NCBI RefSeq assembly: GCF_018449545.1
Contig: NZ_JAAVUR010000001.1
Coordinates: 558,001-622,000 of the forward strand
Origin: Granulicella sp. dw_53
GTDB taxonomy: Bacteria; Acidobacteriota; Terriglobia; Terriglobales; Acidobacteriaceae
Length of the DNA stretch: 64,000 nucleotides
Reading direction: 5' to 3'
Positions 35,353 through 43,953 of this stretch are shown in pieces. Position numbers and translations under genes: made by a program. Every line of letters begins with the position of its first letter. Positions within the stretch are counted from its first letter, which is position 1. The notes under the pieces were generated by a model. It was not told the origin of the DNA. It saw only the letters and a program-made list of their open reading frames with translations, and ran no database searches.

Positions 35353-36383
35353 GAACGGCTGAGATCCTCGGCCAGCTGAACATAGAGCTCCACCGCCTCT
35401 AACAACTCCTTCTTCGCGATCTTTTCGTCCGGCGTATGAGCGACATGGATGGAGCCAGGACCCAGCAGAAAAGGTTCTCCCCAGGCTGTAAGCGACGGAA
35501 TATCGGTGGTGAACTTGGCAATCATAGTAGGAAGGTCCCCGACCTTCCGCATGCGAACGAAGGGCAGGTCGAGCGAGAACTCGACGTCGGCTCGGTCGCC
35601 CACAGTTTCGAGAATCGCCTGGCGGATATCGTCCGACGGCGCAACCAGCCGAACCAGCAAGTGGGCCTCGGCCTTATCGGCAATGACATTGGGAGCGCGT
35701 CCACCACTTATCAGGCCAATATTGAGCGTCGAGGGACCAATCTCCGGCTCGACCGGAAGAGGCATGGCCAGAACATCGTTCAGCGCAGCCACCAGCTTGT
35801 CGATGGCCGACTCCCCCAACTCTGGGTAGGCCGAGTGAGCCATACGCCCCTTCGCCCGGATCTCAACACGCAGCGCCCCCTTTGAAGCCAGCGCGAGTCG
35901 ATTGTCGGTCGGTTCGCCGTTGATCAAAAAACGCGAACCTCGCGGATTATCATTGGCGACTTTCGCCCCCGCCGAATCGCGCTCCTCGCCCACGACAAAA
36001 AGGAGGCCAACCTTCACACCCGACTCGCGCAAACGGTCGGCTGCCGCCACCTGTGCCGCGATAATGCCCTTCGCATCACAGGTCCCGCGTCCATAAAGAA
36101 ACTCATCGTCCTCCGTGCACCCGAAGAACGGCGGTACGGTATCCATGTGCGTGGAGAGCACCACATCAGGAGTCACCCCAGGCAGAGCGGCATAGAGATT
36201 GAACCGCTCATCCTGCCCACACCCCGGAGTTGTGTGGGCGGGTTGTTCCACCGCCATCCGTTCGACTGCATAACGCTGCGCGGTAAGGTACTCGTGAAGA
36301 AAGGCCCCGGCCAACCCCTCATGGTAGGTAGTGGACTCGATGTTGACGAGCTGACGCGTAAGTTCAATGGGATCGATCGCCAT
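35349..36383 (-). CDS. M20 family metallopeptidase/deacylase
   Basis: A 344-residue di-zinc hydrolase of the ArgE/DapE/carboxypeptidase G2 group. ATG 36383 starts MAIDPIELTRQLVNIESTTY, the normal family beginning; an open frame of 86 more codons upstream has no family similarity. The zinc motifs are DVVLSTHMDTVPPFFG (His and Asp), the bridging Asp in YGRGTCDAKGIIAAQVA, and the catalytic Glu pair in LLFVVGEERDSAGAK. The dimerisation domain has RMAHSAYPELGESAID. The exact substrate (acyl-ornithine, succinyl-DAP or a dipeptide) cannot be told. No arg or dap genes are adjacent. Confidence 0.88.
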   Translation of the reverse strand: MAIDPIELTRQLVNIESTTYHEGLAGAFLHEYLTAQRYAVERMAVEQPAHTTPGCGQDERFNLYAALPGVTPDVVLSTHMDTVPPFFGCTEDDEFLYGRGTCDAKGIIAAQVAAADRLRESGVKVGLLFVVGEERDSAGAKVANDNPRGSRFLINGEPTDNRLALASKGALRVEIRAKGRMAHSAYPELGESAIDKLVAALNDVLAMPLPVEPEIGPSTLNIGLISGGRAPNVIADKAEAHLLVRLVAPSDDIRQAILETVGDRADVEFSLDLPFVRMRKVGDLPTMIAKFTTDIPSLTAWGEPFLLGPGSIHVAHTPDEKIAKKELLEAVELYVQLAEDLSRS

Positions 36384-36464
36384 GTTGACAGAATACGGCA
36401 GAGTCGATGAAGGAGGGCGACCGATGGAGCAGATTGCCCGAATCGGACCGATACACTGGATGCT

Positions 36465-37157
36465 ATGACCGATGCGACATCGACCTTCTCGCGCATAAGC
36501 TCCATCGACGATCTCTACGGCCCCGCTGGCCGCCTGGAAGCAGTCTTGAATAGCGGTAGCCCGAACGCTACTTACGCCGCAATCATCTGCCATCCCCACC
36601 CCAAGGGCGGCGGCACCATGCACAACAAGGTGGTCTACCACGCCATGAAGGCATTCTCTTCGTTAGGTCTGCCGGTAGTTCGATTCAACTTTCGCGGCGT
36701 CGGTCTGAGCGAGGGCGAGCACGACGAAGGACACGGCGAACAGGAGGACGTCCGCGCTGTCCTTAATTGGATAGAGCAGCATCTCAACCTCCCCATCCTC
36801 TTTGCTGGCTTCTCCTTCGGATCTAGCGTCGGTTTGCGAGCCTGTTGCGGAGATCCACGAGTCAAAGGTCTGGTCGGCCTGGGGGTTCCGGTCCGAGCAG
36901 AAGGCCGTGACTACAGCTACGGATTCCTGCCCCAATGCGCCGGCCCAAAGCTCTTCATCAGCGGCGACCACGACCAGTACGGTCCACGCGAACTGGTCGA
37001 AGAGGTTCTACAGAAAGCCGCTGAGCCCAAAGAGATCCACTGGGTAGCGGGAGCCGATCACTTCTTTCAGGGAACAGCAGATTCACCCACCCCAAAACTC
37101 GACCAGATGCAGGAGATCCTGCGCAGGTGGTTGGGCAGTCACTTCGGTCTAAACTAA
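36465..37157 (+). CDS. alpha/beta hydrolase (COG2945-like)
   Basis: A 230-residue alpha/beta hydrolase. The oxyanion region is IICHPHPKGGGTMHNKVVYH, followed by VRFNFRGVGLSEGEHDEGHG. The nucleophile elbow is FAGFSFGSSVGL (Ser in G-F-S-F-G), the acid is in LFISGDHDQYGP, and the histidine in GADHFFQGT. This matches small cytosolic hydrolases that act on esters or acyl-peptides. It starts 82 bases from the divergent M20 gene. Its stop interlocks with that of the next, convergent hydrolase in CTAA. Confidence 0.85.
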   Translation: MTDATSTFSRISSIDDLYGPAGRLEAVLNSGSPNATYAAIICHPHPKGGGTMHNKVVYHAMKAFSSLGLPVVRFNFRGVGLSEGEHDEGHGEQEDVRAVLNWIEQHLNLPILFAGFSFGSSVGLRACCGDPRVKGLVGLGVPVRAEGRDYSYGFLPQCAGPKLFISGDHDQYGPRELVEEVLQKAAEPKEIHWVAGADHFFQGTADSPTPKLDQMQEILRRWLGSHFGLN

Positions 37158-38107
37158 ACAGCCCTCTCAAGCTGACGCAAAGGCTCGCTGGGATAGTGCA
37201 TCGCAAAGGACGGCGCGGTCTCCGCTGTATCTTCGGAAGAGAGCCACAGCCGAATCGCTTCATTGCAGACATCAGGCATCTCTTCGAAGGCAATATGGCC
37301 AACCCCGGGAAGCACCTGAAGCTGAGACCGCGACAAAAGCTTCTGCAGCTCACGAGCAGAAGTAAGGCTCACAGCACGATCCCGATCCCCCCAGATCAGC
37401 AGGACAGGCTTGTGAGCAAGCTTGGGCAAACCTGAAGAACGCAGCAACGCCATATCGTCATACCAGCGCCGAACGATCTGAAGCACATGCTCCACGCTGC
37501 CCGGTATGGACAGTCCGTGAGTGTAGCCCTCGAGCGCCTCCGCCGTAGCGCGAGCTGGATCCCCATACATCCGGCTGTGCATCGTTGCCTTCACAAAAGT
37601 CGGCAGCACAGGAATCAGGCTGGCCAGCCACTGGCCCGGACGCGTGCTGTAAATCGAAATAAGCTGACGGCCCAGATCGCAGAACGGATTAGCCGGAGCG
37701 AAGAGGATCAGCTTGCCCACCCGCTTCGGATGGCGTGCTGCCAGCATCATTGCAATCGCGCCACCGTGGGAGTGCGCAGCGACATCGACCTCGTCGAGGC
37801 CGACGGCTTCCATCCACCGAACCAGAAAATCCGCTGTGGCTTCTAAACCAGCATCCAGACCGTGCACCCGGTCGGACTCTCCCATATTCACCAGATCGAT
37901 CGCGTAAACGGAGGCATGCTTGGAAAGGCTCGCAATGTTCTGGCGCCAGTTTCTGGCAGACCCCACCAAACCATGGATGAGCACCAGAGGACGGCCAGAT
38001 CCCGCCCGCTGATAATGGACGCCGACTCCGTCAACCTGTACGAAGCGATCCTCAAAACGTCCTTTTGCTTCAACCTTCACAGAATTCCCCACATTGAAAC
38101 GACTCAT
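37154..38107 (-). CDS. alpha/beta hydrolase, epoxide hydrolase/haloperoxidase-like
   Basis: A 317-residue alpha/beta hydrolase-1 protein. It has RPLVLIHGLVGSARNWRQNI, with HG in the oxyanion hole, the nucleophile elbow VDVAAHSHGGAIAMML (Ser in H-S-H-G-G), the acid in LLIWGDRDRAVS, and the catalytic His in VLPGVGHIAFEEMPDVC. Cap-domain helices lie between. There is no signal peptide. The substrate is unknown. It shares its stop codon with the convergent hydrolase gene, and its start faces the 300-base region before the histidine kinase. Confidence 0.85.
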   Translation of the reverse strand: MSRFNVGNSVKVEAKGRFEDRFVQVDGVGVHYQRAGSGRPLVLIHGLVGSARNWRQNIASLSKHASVYAIDLVNMGESDRVHGLDAGLEATADFLVRWMEAVGLDEVDVAAHSHGGAIAMMLAARHPKRVGKLILFAPANPFCDLGRQLISIYSTRPGQWLASLIPVLPTFVKATMHSRMYGDPARATAEALEGYTHGLSIPGSVEHVLQIVRRWYDDMALLRSSGLPKLAHKPVLLIWGDRDRAVSLTSARELQKLLSRSQLQVLPGVGHIAFEEMPDVCNEAIRLWLSSEDTAETAPSFAMHYPSEPLRQLERAV

Positions 38108-38155
38108 TCCAGAACACTTGACTAAGCGAATCTGAATGCCCGGGTCGTTTCTCTC

Positions 38156-38188
38156 ATCAATTCGATTGTTACAACAATGTTAATTGAT
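38156..38188. repeat. imperfect inverted repeat, possible operator
   Basis: ATCAATT and AATTGAT at the outer ends and ATTGTT with AACAAT inside form a 33-base imperfect dyad. It lies about 50 bases from the hydrolase start at 38107 and 220 bases from the kinase start, a fitting place for an operator or activator site. Confidence 0.35.
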
Positions 38189-38366
38189 GCGGCCCGAGGA
38201 CACAAGGAGGGAATAAAGTGACCAACAAATAAGATTAAGTCTCCGATCAAGATTAGAAACTTCAATAATTTGCTCGATATCCTTATTAATGAATGCGATA
38301 TGATTTTCAGTAAGCTTTAAAGCTCTTGCTGCACCGTTAACTGTTCATTGCACTGCATATGTCATT

Positions 38367-38382
38367 TGGTATCCCATGTGCA
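38367..38382 (+). promoter_or_regulatory. candidate sigma-54 (-24/-12) promoter for the histidine kinase/NtrC operon
   Basis: TGGTATCCCATGTGCA has GG and GC exactly 10 bases apart, matching the TGGYAY-N5-TTGCA pattern except for one T in the -12 box. Transcription would start near 38393, about 17 bases before ATG 38410. The downstream operon encodes an NtrC-type sigma-54 activator, which makes autoregulation plausible. Confidence 0.45.
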
Positions 38383-38409
38383 TGCGGGTCTAGATACTGC
38401 TGAGTGTTT

Positions 38410-41400
38410 ATGAAGAACGCCTTCCAAACACGAATCCTTGCCGTAGCTTTGGCAGTGGCGACGCTGGCAATATGCCTGTTCGCGACGCTGAACTTTCGTC
38501 AGGAAAGCAGATTCGATACCCCCACCGATGGAGCCTGGCTGGTAGAGGTCCCAGGAGGACTTCGCTTCGAGCGCGTTCCAACAGACTCTCCCGCCCAGCG
38601 AGCTGGCGTCCGCCCCGGCGACATCCTTCAAGCTATTAACGACCGGCCAACACCGCGTCTAGCTCCCTACGTCCGCGAAGCCTTCCACAGCGGCATCTGG
38701 GGACACGCGACATATTCGATCCTGCGGCCTGACGCCCGTACGCCCGACCCCAACGACGGCACCAAACTCGATATCAAGGTCATCCTGGAGCCGAAGGATC
38801 GTTCCTTCAATCAGAGCATGCGGTTCATCGCTCTCGTCTATCTCTGCATCGGCATCTACGTTCTCTTCCGGCGCTGGACCGCTCCGAAATCCACCCATTT
38901 CTACGTCTTCTGCCTGGTCTCGTTCGTCCTGTACGCGTTCAAGTTCACAGGTCAGCTCGACACCTTGGACTGGATCATCAACTGGGGCAACATCGCCGCG
39001 GGAGCCCTCCAACCCGCCCTGTTCTTGCACTTCGCAGTAAGCTTCTCCTCCAACGCCGGAGTAGAGCAACGTCACTCCGGACGAAAGCGCCTGCTCAGCG
39101 CCCTGCTATATCTGCCCGGTCTATTCCTCATCGGACTGCAATACACCGCGATCAGAGAATGGTCCGCGACGGAACTCCTGCTCCACCGTTTGGATCAGAT
39201 CGGCCTTGGCTACCTGGCGCTCTACTACGTCATCGCGGCGATAGTCTTCCGCTTCCGCTATCGTCACGCCGATTCAGCCTTGGAGCGTCAGCAACTCAAG
39301 TGGCTGACACGAGGAACGCTGCTCGCCGTCCTCCCCTTCACGGCCTTCTATGTAATTCCGTATCTTGCGGACCGCGAAGTCCCGAGCCTATTGATGAAGG
39401 TCGCAGGGCTCTCGCTGGTCTTCCTCCCCCTCACCTTCAGTTGGGCGATCGTACGTTACCGCTTGATGGACGTCGACCTCATCTTCAAGCGCGGCGTCAC
39501 CTACACCCTGGCCACCGCCGCCTTGGTAGGACTCTACTTCGGCACCGTCGCACTGGTCGGCGAGACCGTCCACACCCGGCTTCCAGGTCTGCGCTTCTAC
39601 GGACTGCTGGCCGGAATCGTCATCACCGGAATCATCTTCGAGCCTCTAAGGCGCGCCATTCAGGCCCGCGTCGATCGCCTCTTCGAGCAAAAACGCTTCG
39701 ACTACCGAGAAACGTTGGTCGACTTCGGCCGCGGCCTCAACGCTCAAACCGACCTTCGCGCCCTGGTCGATTCAATCGTCGAGCGGCTGCCGCAAACTCT
39801 GCTGGTGACACGAGTCGCCGTATTTCTCGCCCATGAGAACGAACCCACCGACGGCGTACGTCACTTCGAACTAGCTGCCTCCCACGGCCTCACCGACCTC
39901 CAGGCCGCGGAGCTACGCGCACTCGATACGCGATTCCTGGACTTCGATCGTCCCGGCTCGAACAACCATCTCTTCCTCGAGAACCCGCAGCAGGTACTGC
40001 GCCTGCCCGAGACGCAGCGCCGCAGCGCGGGCCGCCTGGACCTCAACTACTATCTGCCCTGCCGCGTAGCAAACCGCGAGGGCGCAGGAACCCGAACCGT
40101 AGCTGTAATCGGTCTGGGCCGCACCGACGACGGAGACTTCCTCTCCAGCGAAGATATGGAGCTCCTGGAGTCCCTCGCCGGATACATCGGAATCGCCATC
40201 CAGAACGCCCAGCTCTATCGCCGCCTGGAGCAGAAGATTACAGAGTTCGAACGGCTCAAGGAGTTCCACGAAAACATCGTTGAATCCATCCACATCGGCA
40301 TCTTCGCGGTCGACCTCGAAGACCGCATCGAGAGCTGGAACACCGAGATGGAAGTGATGTACGCGAAGCCCCGTGGAGAGGTCCTCCGCCAGCCTCTTAG
40401 CGCGGTCTTCCCCGCCGACTTCGTCTCCCGCTTCAACAGCGTGCGCGACGAACACGGCACGCATACGCTCTATAAGTTCCGGTTGCAGCTTCCAACCGGC
40501 GACGTGCGTATCGCGAACATCGCCATCGCTCCCCTGGTAACGCGAAACTTCGTCGCCGTGGGTCGCATCATCCTGGTCGACGACATCACCGATCGCATGC
40601 AGCTCGAGGCGCAGTTGACGCAGGCGGAGAAGCTCTCCTCCATCGGACTCCTCGCCGCCGGCGTAGCCCACGAAGTAAACACGCCACTCGCCGTCATCTC
40701 CAGCTATACCCAGATGCTCTCCAAGCACATGCGCGACGATGCGCGGCTCGCTCCGGTCCTCGAGAAGATCACGCAGCAAACCTTCCGTGCCTCCGAGATC
40801 GTCAACGGCCTGCTGAACTTCTCGCGCACCAGTGGGGCCGAGTTCACCAGCATCGATCTTAACCATCTGCTCGGCGATAGCCTCACGTTGCTGGAACACC
40901 AGATGAAGACCGCCCAGATCCGTGTCGAAACCGACTTCGATCCGGCGTTGAGAAAAATCCACGGAAACCAGGGGAAGCTGCAGCAGGTCGTGCTGAACCT
41001 CCTGTTGAACGCCAAGGATGCAATGTTCGGCATCGAGAATCCAACCTTGAAGATCACAACCTGCGAGATCGCGGGGCGTGTGATCGTCAAGGTGACGGAC
41101 TCCGGCAAAGGTATCGAGCGTGGCCACCTGCACCGCATCTACGACCCCTTCTTCACCACCAAGACCAAGCCTCAAGAGGGCGAGCACAAAGGCACCGGTC
41201 TGGGCCTCGCCGTAAGCTACGGCATCATGCAGGAGCATGCAGGGAAGATTCACGTCGAAAGTGAGCCCGGCGTAGGCACCACCTTCCAACTGGAGTTCCC
41301 CGCATCCGGCGTGCGTCCTGTAGTTCAGCCGGAACAGCGCTCCGTCCCCTTGAACGGGACAGCGCCCGCGGTCCAAAACGAGTCGGAAGAAGTTGGGAGA

Positions 41401-41418
41401 AACACGATACATGTCTGA
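38410..41418 (+). CDS. membrane sensor histidine kinase with PDZ, multi-TM, GAF and PAS domains
   Basis: A 1002-residue kinase. It has one N-terminal membrane anchor (residues ~8-28), a periplasmic PDZ-like domain (VPTDSPAQRAGVRPGDILQA), and several TM helices over residues ~140-390 with the SWAIVRYRLMDVDLIFKRGV stretch typical of 7TM-type bacterial kinases. A GAF-like domain follows (~440-600), then a PAS (NIVESIHIGIFAVDLEDRIE), a HisKA with the phospho-His in AGVAHEVNTPLAVISSYTQM (~754), and a HATPase with LNLLLNAKDAM and GTGLGLAVSYGIM. The start is ATG 38410, or GTG 38404. It overlaps the response regulator gene by 8 bases, so the pair works together. Confidence 0.93.
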   Translation: MKNAFQTRILAVALAVATLAICLFATLNFRQESRFDTPTDGAWLVEVPGGLRFERVPTDSPAQRAGVRPGDILQAINDRPTPRLAPYVREAFHSGIWGHATYSILRPDARTPDPNDGTKLDIKVILEPKDRSFNQSMRFIALVYLCIGIYVLFRRWTAPKSTHFYVFCLVSFVLYAFKFTGQLDTLDWIINWGNIAAGALQPALFLHFAVSFSSNAGVEQRHSGRKRLLSALLYLPGLFLIGLQYTAIREWSATELLLHRLDQIGLGYLALYYVIAAIVFRFRYRHADSALERQQLKWLTRGTLLAVLPFTAFYVIPYLADREVPSLLMKVAGLSLVFLPLTFSWAIVRYRLMDVDLIFKRGVTYTLATAALVGLYFGTVALVGETVHTRLPGLRFYGLLAGIVITGIIFEPLRRAIQARVDRLFEQKRFDYRETLVDFGRGLNAQTDLRALVDSIVERLPQTLLVTRVAVFLAHENEPTDGVRHFELAASHGLTDLQAAELRALDTRFLDFDRPGSNNHLFLENPQQVLRLPETQRRSAGRLDLNYYLPCRVANREGAGTRTVAVIGLGRTDDGDFLSSEDMELLESLAGYIGIAIQNAQLYRRLEQKITEFERLKEFHENIVESIHIGIFAVDLEDRIESWNTEMEVMYAKPRGEVLRQPLSAVFPADFVSRFNSVRDEHGTHTLYKFRLQLPTGDVRIANIAIAPLVTRNFVAVGRIILVDDITDRMQLEAQLTQAEKLSSIGLLAAGVAHEVNTPLAVISSYTQMLSKHMRDDARLAPVLEKITQQTFRASEIVNGLLNFSRTSGAEFTSIDLNHLLGDSLTLLEHQMKTAQIRVETDFDPALRKIHGNQGKLQQVVLNLLLNAKDAMFGIENPTLKITTCEIAGRVIVKVTDSGKGIERGHLHRIYDPFFTTKTKPQEGEHKGTGLGLAVSYGIMQEHAGKIHVESEPGVGTTFQLEFPASGVRPVVQPEQRSVPLNGTAPAVQNESEEVGRNTIHV

Positions 41419-42856
41419 AGCAACTGAGATAGCCGTAGTGCCCGAGCAGTTGGAACGCGCCCCACGGGCTGGCGGCAGTCCTCGTATCCTCATCATCGAC
41501 GACGAAGCCGCAATCCGCGAATCGCTCGATACACTGCTAACCCTCGAAGGATTCACCATTGCGATGGCCGGCGATGGCCCGGCCGGACTCGAACTGCTCT
41601 CGCGCAACGAGTACGATCTTTTGTTGCTCGATCTGGCACTTCCCGGCGAGAGTGGTATCGATCTTCTCCCCCGCATCACCGCGATGCAGCCTAATCTTCC
41701 GGTCATCATGATCACCGCCTACGGCACCATGGGCAACGTCGTCGACGCCATTCGCGCTGGCGCGGAGAATTTCGTCCAGAAGCCCTGGGATAACGAGAAG
41801 CTGCTCGCCGACATCCGCACCGCCATCGCCCGGCACCGTGCGGAAGAAGAGGTCGTTCAGCTCAAGCGCACCCTGAAACAGCGCTACAACTTTGAAAACA
41901 TCGTCGGCAAGAGCGAGCCAATGCTCCGCCTCTTCGACGTCGTCGCGCAGATTGCCCCCAGCCGCTCCACCGTACTGCTTCAGGGCGAGAGTGGCACCGG
42001 CAAGGAACTCATCGCCAAGGCAATCCACGCCAACTCCCCACGTCGCGACCGGCCATTCGTCCCGGTTAACACCGGAGCCGTCCCCTCGGAGCTTCTGGAG
42101 TCAACACTCTTCGGACACGTCAAGGGAGCCTTTACCTCCGCCATCAGTGCCAAGAAAGGCCTCTTCGAGGTCGCCAACGGAGGCACGCTCTTTCTCGACG
42201 AGATCGGCACCATGGGAATGGACATGCAGGCCAAGATTCTGCGCGTTCTCCAGGATCGCCGCTTCATGCATCTCGGCGGAACCAGCGAGATTCAAGTCGA
42301 TGTGCGCATCGTCGCTGCCACCAACGTAAACCTGCAGGCGGCCGTACGCGAAGGCCGCTTCCGCGAAGACCTCTTCTATCGGCTAAACGTCATCTGCCTC
42401 GAACTACCACCGCTGCGCTCTCGACGCGAGGATATCCCGCTCTTAGCAGCGCACTTCCTGAAGTTCTACGCCGATGAGAACGGCACCGAAAACAGATCGC
42501 TCTCCCCCGAGGCGCTGCGTGTCCTGATGGACTACGAATGGCCCGGCAACGTACGCGAACTGGAGAACGCAATGGAGCGCGGCGTGGTGCTCTCAACCAC
42601 CCGCACCATCACACCCGATCTGCTCCCATCGCAACTGACCGGAAGCACCTACTCCTCCAGCCTCCTCGATCACAAGCCGGACGCCTCCCTATTCGACCTG
42701 ATGGAAGAGATCGAACGGCGCATCATCTCCGATCGCCTGGAGCGCTGCCACTGGAACCAGACCGAAGCCGCCGAATACTTCAAGATCCCGCTCTCCACCC
42801 TCAACCAGAAGATCAAGCGGCTGAACGTCGAAGTGAAGAAGCGCAACCGCGATTAG
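41411..42856 (+). CDS. NtrC-family sigma-54-dependent response regulator
   Basis: A 481-residue activator. The receiver has acidic IIDDE and the phospho-acceptor Asp in LLLLDLALPGESG near residue 74. The AAA+ domain has Walker A LLQGESGTGKELIAKA near residue 192, the sigma-54 contact loop written GAFTSA where GAFTGA is usual, Walker B GGTLFLDEIGTM and the arginine-finger region FREDLFYRLNVICLELPPLR. The C-terminus is a Fis-type HTH (HWNQTEAAEYFKIPLSTLNQ). ATG 41411 lies inside the end of the kinase gene. It probably binds upstream of a -24/-12 promoter, perhaps its own. Confidence 0.95.
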   Translation: MSEATEIAVVPEQLERAPRAGGSPRILIIDDEAAIRESLDTLLTLEGFTIAMAGDGPAGLELLSRNEYDLLLLDLALPGESGIDLLPRITAMQPNLPVIMITAYGTMGNVVDAIRAGAENFVQKPWDNEKLLADIRTAIARHRAEEEVVQLKRTLKQRYNFENIVGKSEPMLRLFDVVAQIAPSRSTVLLQGESGTGKELIAKAIHANSPRRDRPFVPVNTGAVPSELLESTLFGHVKGAFTSAISAKKGLFEVANGGTLFLDEIGTMGMDMQAKILRVLQDRRFMHLGGTSEIQVDVRIVAATNVNLQAAVREGRFREDLFYRLNVICLELPPLRSRREDIPLLAAHFLKFYADENGTENRSLSPEALRVLMDYEWPGNVRELENAMERGVVLSTTRTITPDLLPSQLTGSTYSSSLLDHKPDASLFDLMEEIERRIISDRLERCHWNQTEAAEYFKIPLSTLNQKIKRLNVEVKKRNRD

Positions 42857-42864
42857 CTAACTTC

Positions 42865-43950
42865 TCAGATACCCGGCTGAATCACAATCTTCAATGAGTC
42901 CGGCTGTGGATGCGAAGCCAGATCAATCGCCGCGACGGCATCCTCCAATGAGAATCGGTGCGAGATAAGACGGGTCAGATCGAAGTCAGTCCCATAGCCT
43001 TCAAAGACCATGCGTGTGACGTCATCCTGAATCGCCACTGACGCACTATAAGACCCCATCAACGTCTTCTCGTCCATGCAGACCGCCGCCGGATCGAACG
43101 GCGCCTCGCCATGCTGCGTACTTGCAAAGAGCATCACCCTGCCACCCGGACGGATCGCATCCATCGCCATCTGGATAAGCGCATTCCCTCCGACCGCCAC
43201 TAGCGCCACATCCGCCCCTCGCCCCTCCGTCGCAGCCTTCACGGCGGCGACCACATCGCCCTTTGCATCAAGCGGGTGGTCGAGACCAAACTTCGCAGCG
43301 ACAGCATGCCGCTCCACATAAAGATCGCTGGTAAAAACCGTAGCTCCCGTCCGCCGCGCAAGTGCCGCCAGCAGGATTCCGATAGACCCCTGCCCAACGA
43401 CGAGCACAGTCTCATCCGCTTGCAGATCGAGCAACCGAATCGCCTTATAACAAGTATTCACTGGCTCGAGAAAGGCAGCCTGCTCAAACGGGATGCCGTC
43501 GGGAATCTTCACCAAACCACGGCGAACGATCCAGTCCATCACGCGAATGTACTCAGCAAAGCCGCCACCCGAAGCCGCAAAACCAGCAGTACAGCCGACC
43601 TTCTTGTAGACCTCGCATTGAGCAAAGGTCTGCTTGCGGCAGTAGTAACACTCGCCGCACGGAATATGGTGATACGCCATCACCCGATCCCCAACACCAA
43701 AGCCGGCAACCCCAGTGCCCACCTTCGCAATGGTGCCGGACATCTCATGCCCAAAGACCCGCGGCGCATCGTGCGATCCGCTATGAATCTTTTTCAGATC
43801 CGTCCCACAGATACCGCATGTATGAATCTTGACCAGCACCTCACCCGGCCCAATCTCCGGCACCGGAATCGTCTCGACACGTACATCGTTCACCCCGCGG
43901 TACACCGCGGCGCGCATGGTAGATGGAACCTCTGCGATATCTTTCGTCAC
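42865..43950 (-). CDS. zinc-dependent alcohol dehydrogenase in the hopanoid operon
   Basis: A 361-residue medium-chain dehydrogenase. The catalytic-zinc ligands are in KIHTCGICGTDLKKIHSG and VFGHEMSG, the structural-zinc cysteines in PCGECYYCRKQTFAQC, and the Rossmann fold in VLVVGQGSIGILLAALARRT. It resembles threonine, sorbitol and other polyol dehydrogenases. It begins 3 bases after the hpnG stop, so it is the last gene of the hopanoid operon. A role in reducing the ribosyl side chain of ribosylhopane is an inference from this position and from the polyol-type family; a general sugar or alcohol dehydrogenase is the alternative. Confidence 0.88.
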   Translation of the reverse strand: MTKDIAEVPSTMRAAVYRGVNDVRVETIPVPEIGPGEVLVKIHTCGICGTDLKKIHSGSHDAPRVFGHEMSGTIAKVGTGVAGFGVGDRVMAYHHIPCGECYYCRKQTFAQCEVYKKVGCTAGFAASGGGFAEYIRVMDWIVRRGLVKIPDGIPFEQAAFLEPVNTCYKAIRLLDLQADETVLVVGQGSIGILLAALARRTGATVFTSDLYVERHAVAAKFGLDHPLDAKGDVVAAVKAATEGRGADVALVAVGGNALIQMAMDAIRPGGRVMLFASTQHGEAPFDPAAVCMDEKTLMGSYSASVAIQDDVTRMVFEGYGTDFDLTRLISHRFSLEDAVAAIDLASHPQPDSLKIVIQPGI

Positions 43951-43953
43951 TTG

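Larger units (their letters stand above)
38108..38409. other. 302-base intergenic region with regulatory elements before the histidine kinase
   Basis: AT-rich and free of genes of normal length. It holds an inverted repeat at 38156-38188, a strong AGGAGG at 38205-38210 serving only a four-codon frame (GTG 38218 to TAA 38230-38232), and a sigma-54-like promoter at 38367-38382. It separates a - strand hydrolase from the + strand kinase, so it should contain promoters for both. Confidence 0.55.

Noticed and set aside
35349..36641. Extended N-terminus of the M20 peptidase up to 36641
   Set aside because: The extra 86 codons lie opposite the hydrolase gene start and look random; the family start is at 36383.
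39913..41715. A 600-codon open frame antisense to the histidine kinase
   Set aside because: It mirrors the GC-rich codon structure of the kinase gene, has no ribosome site or family motif, and spans two confident genes.
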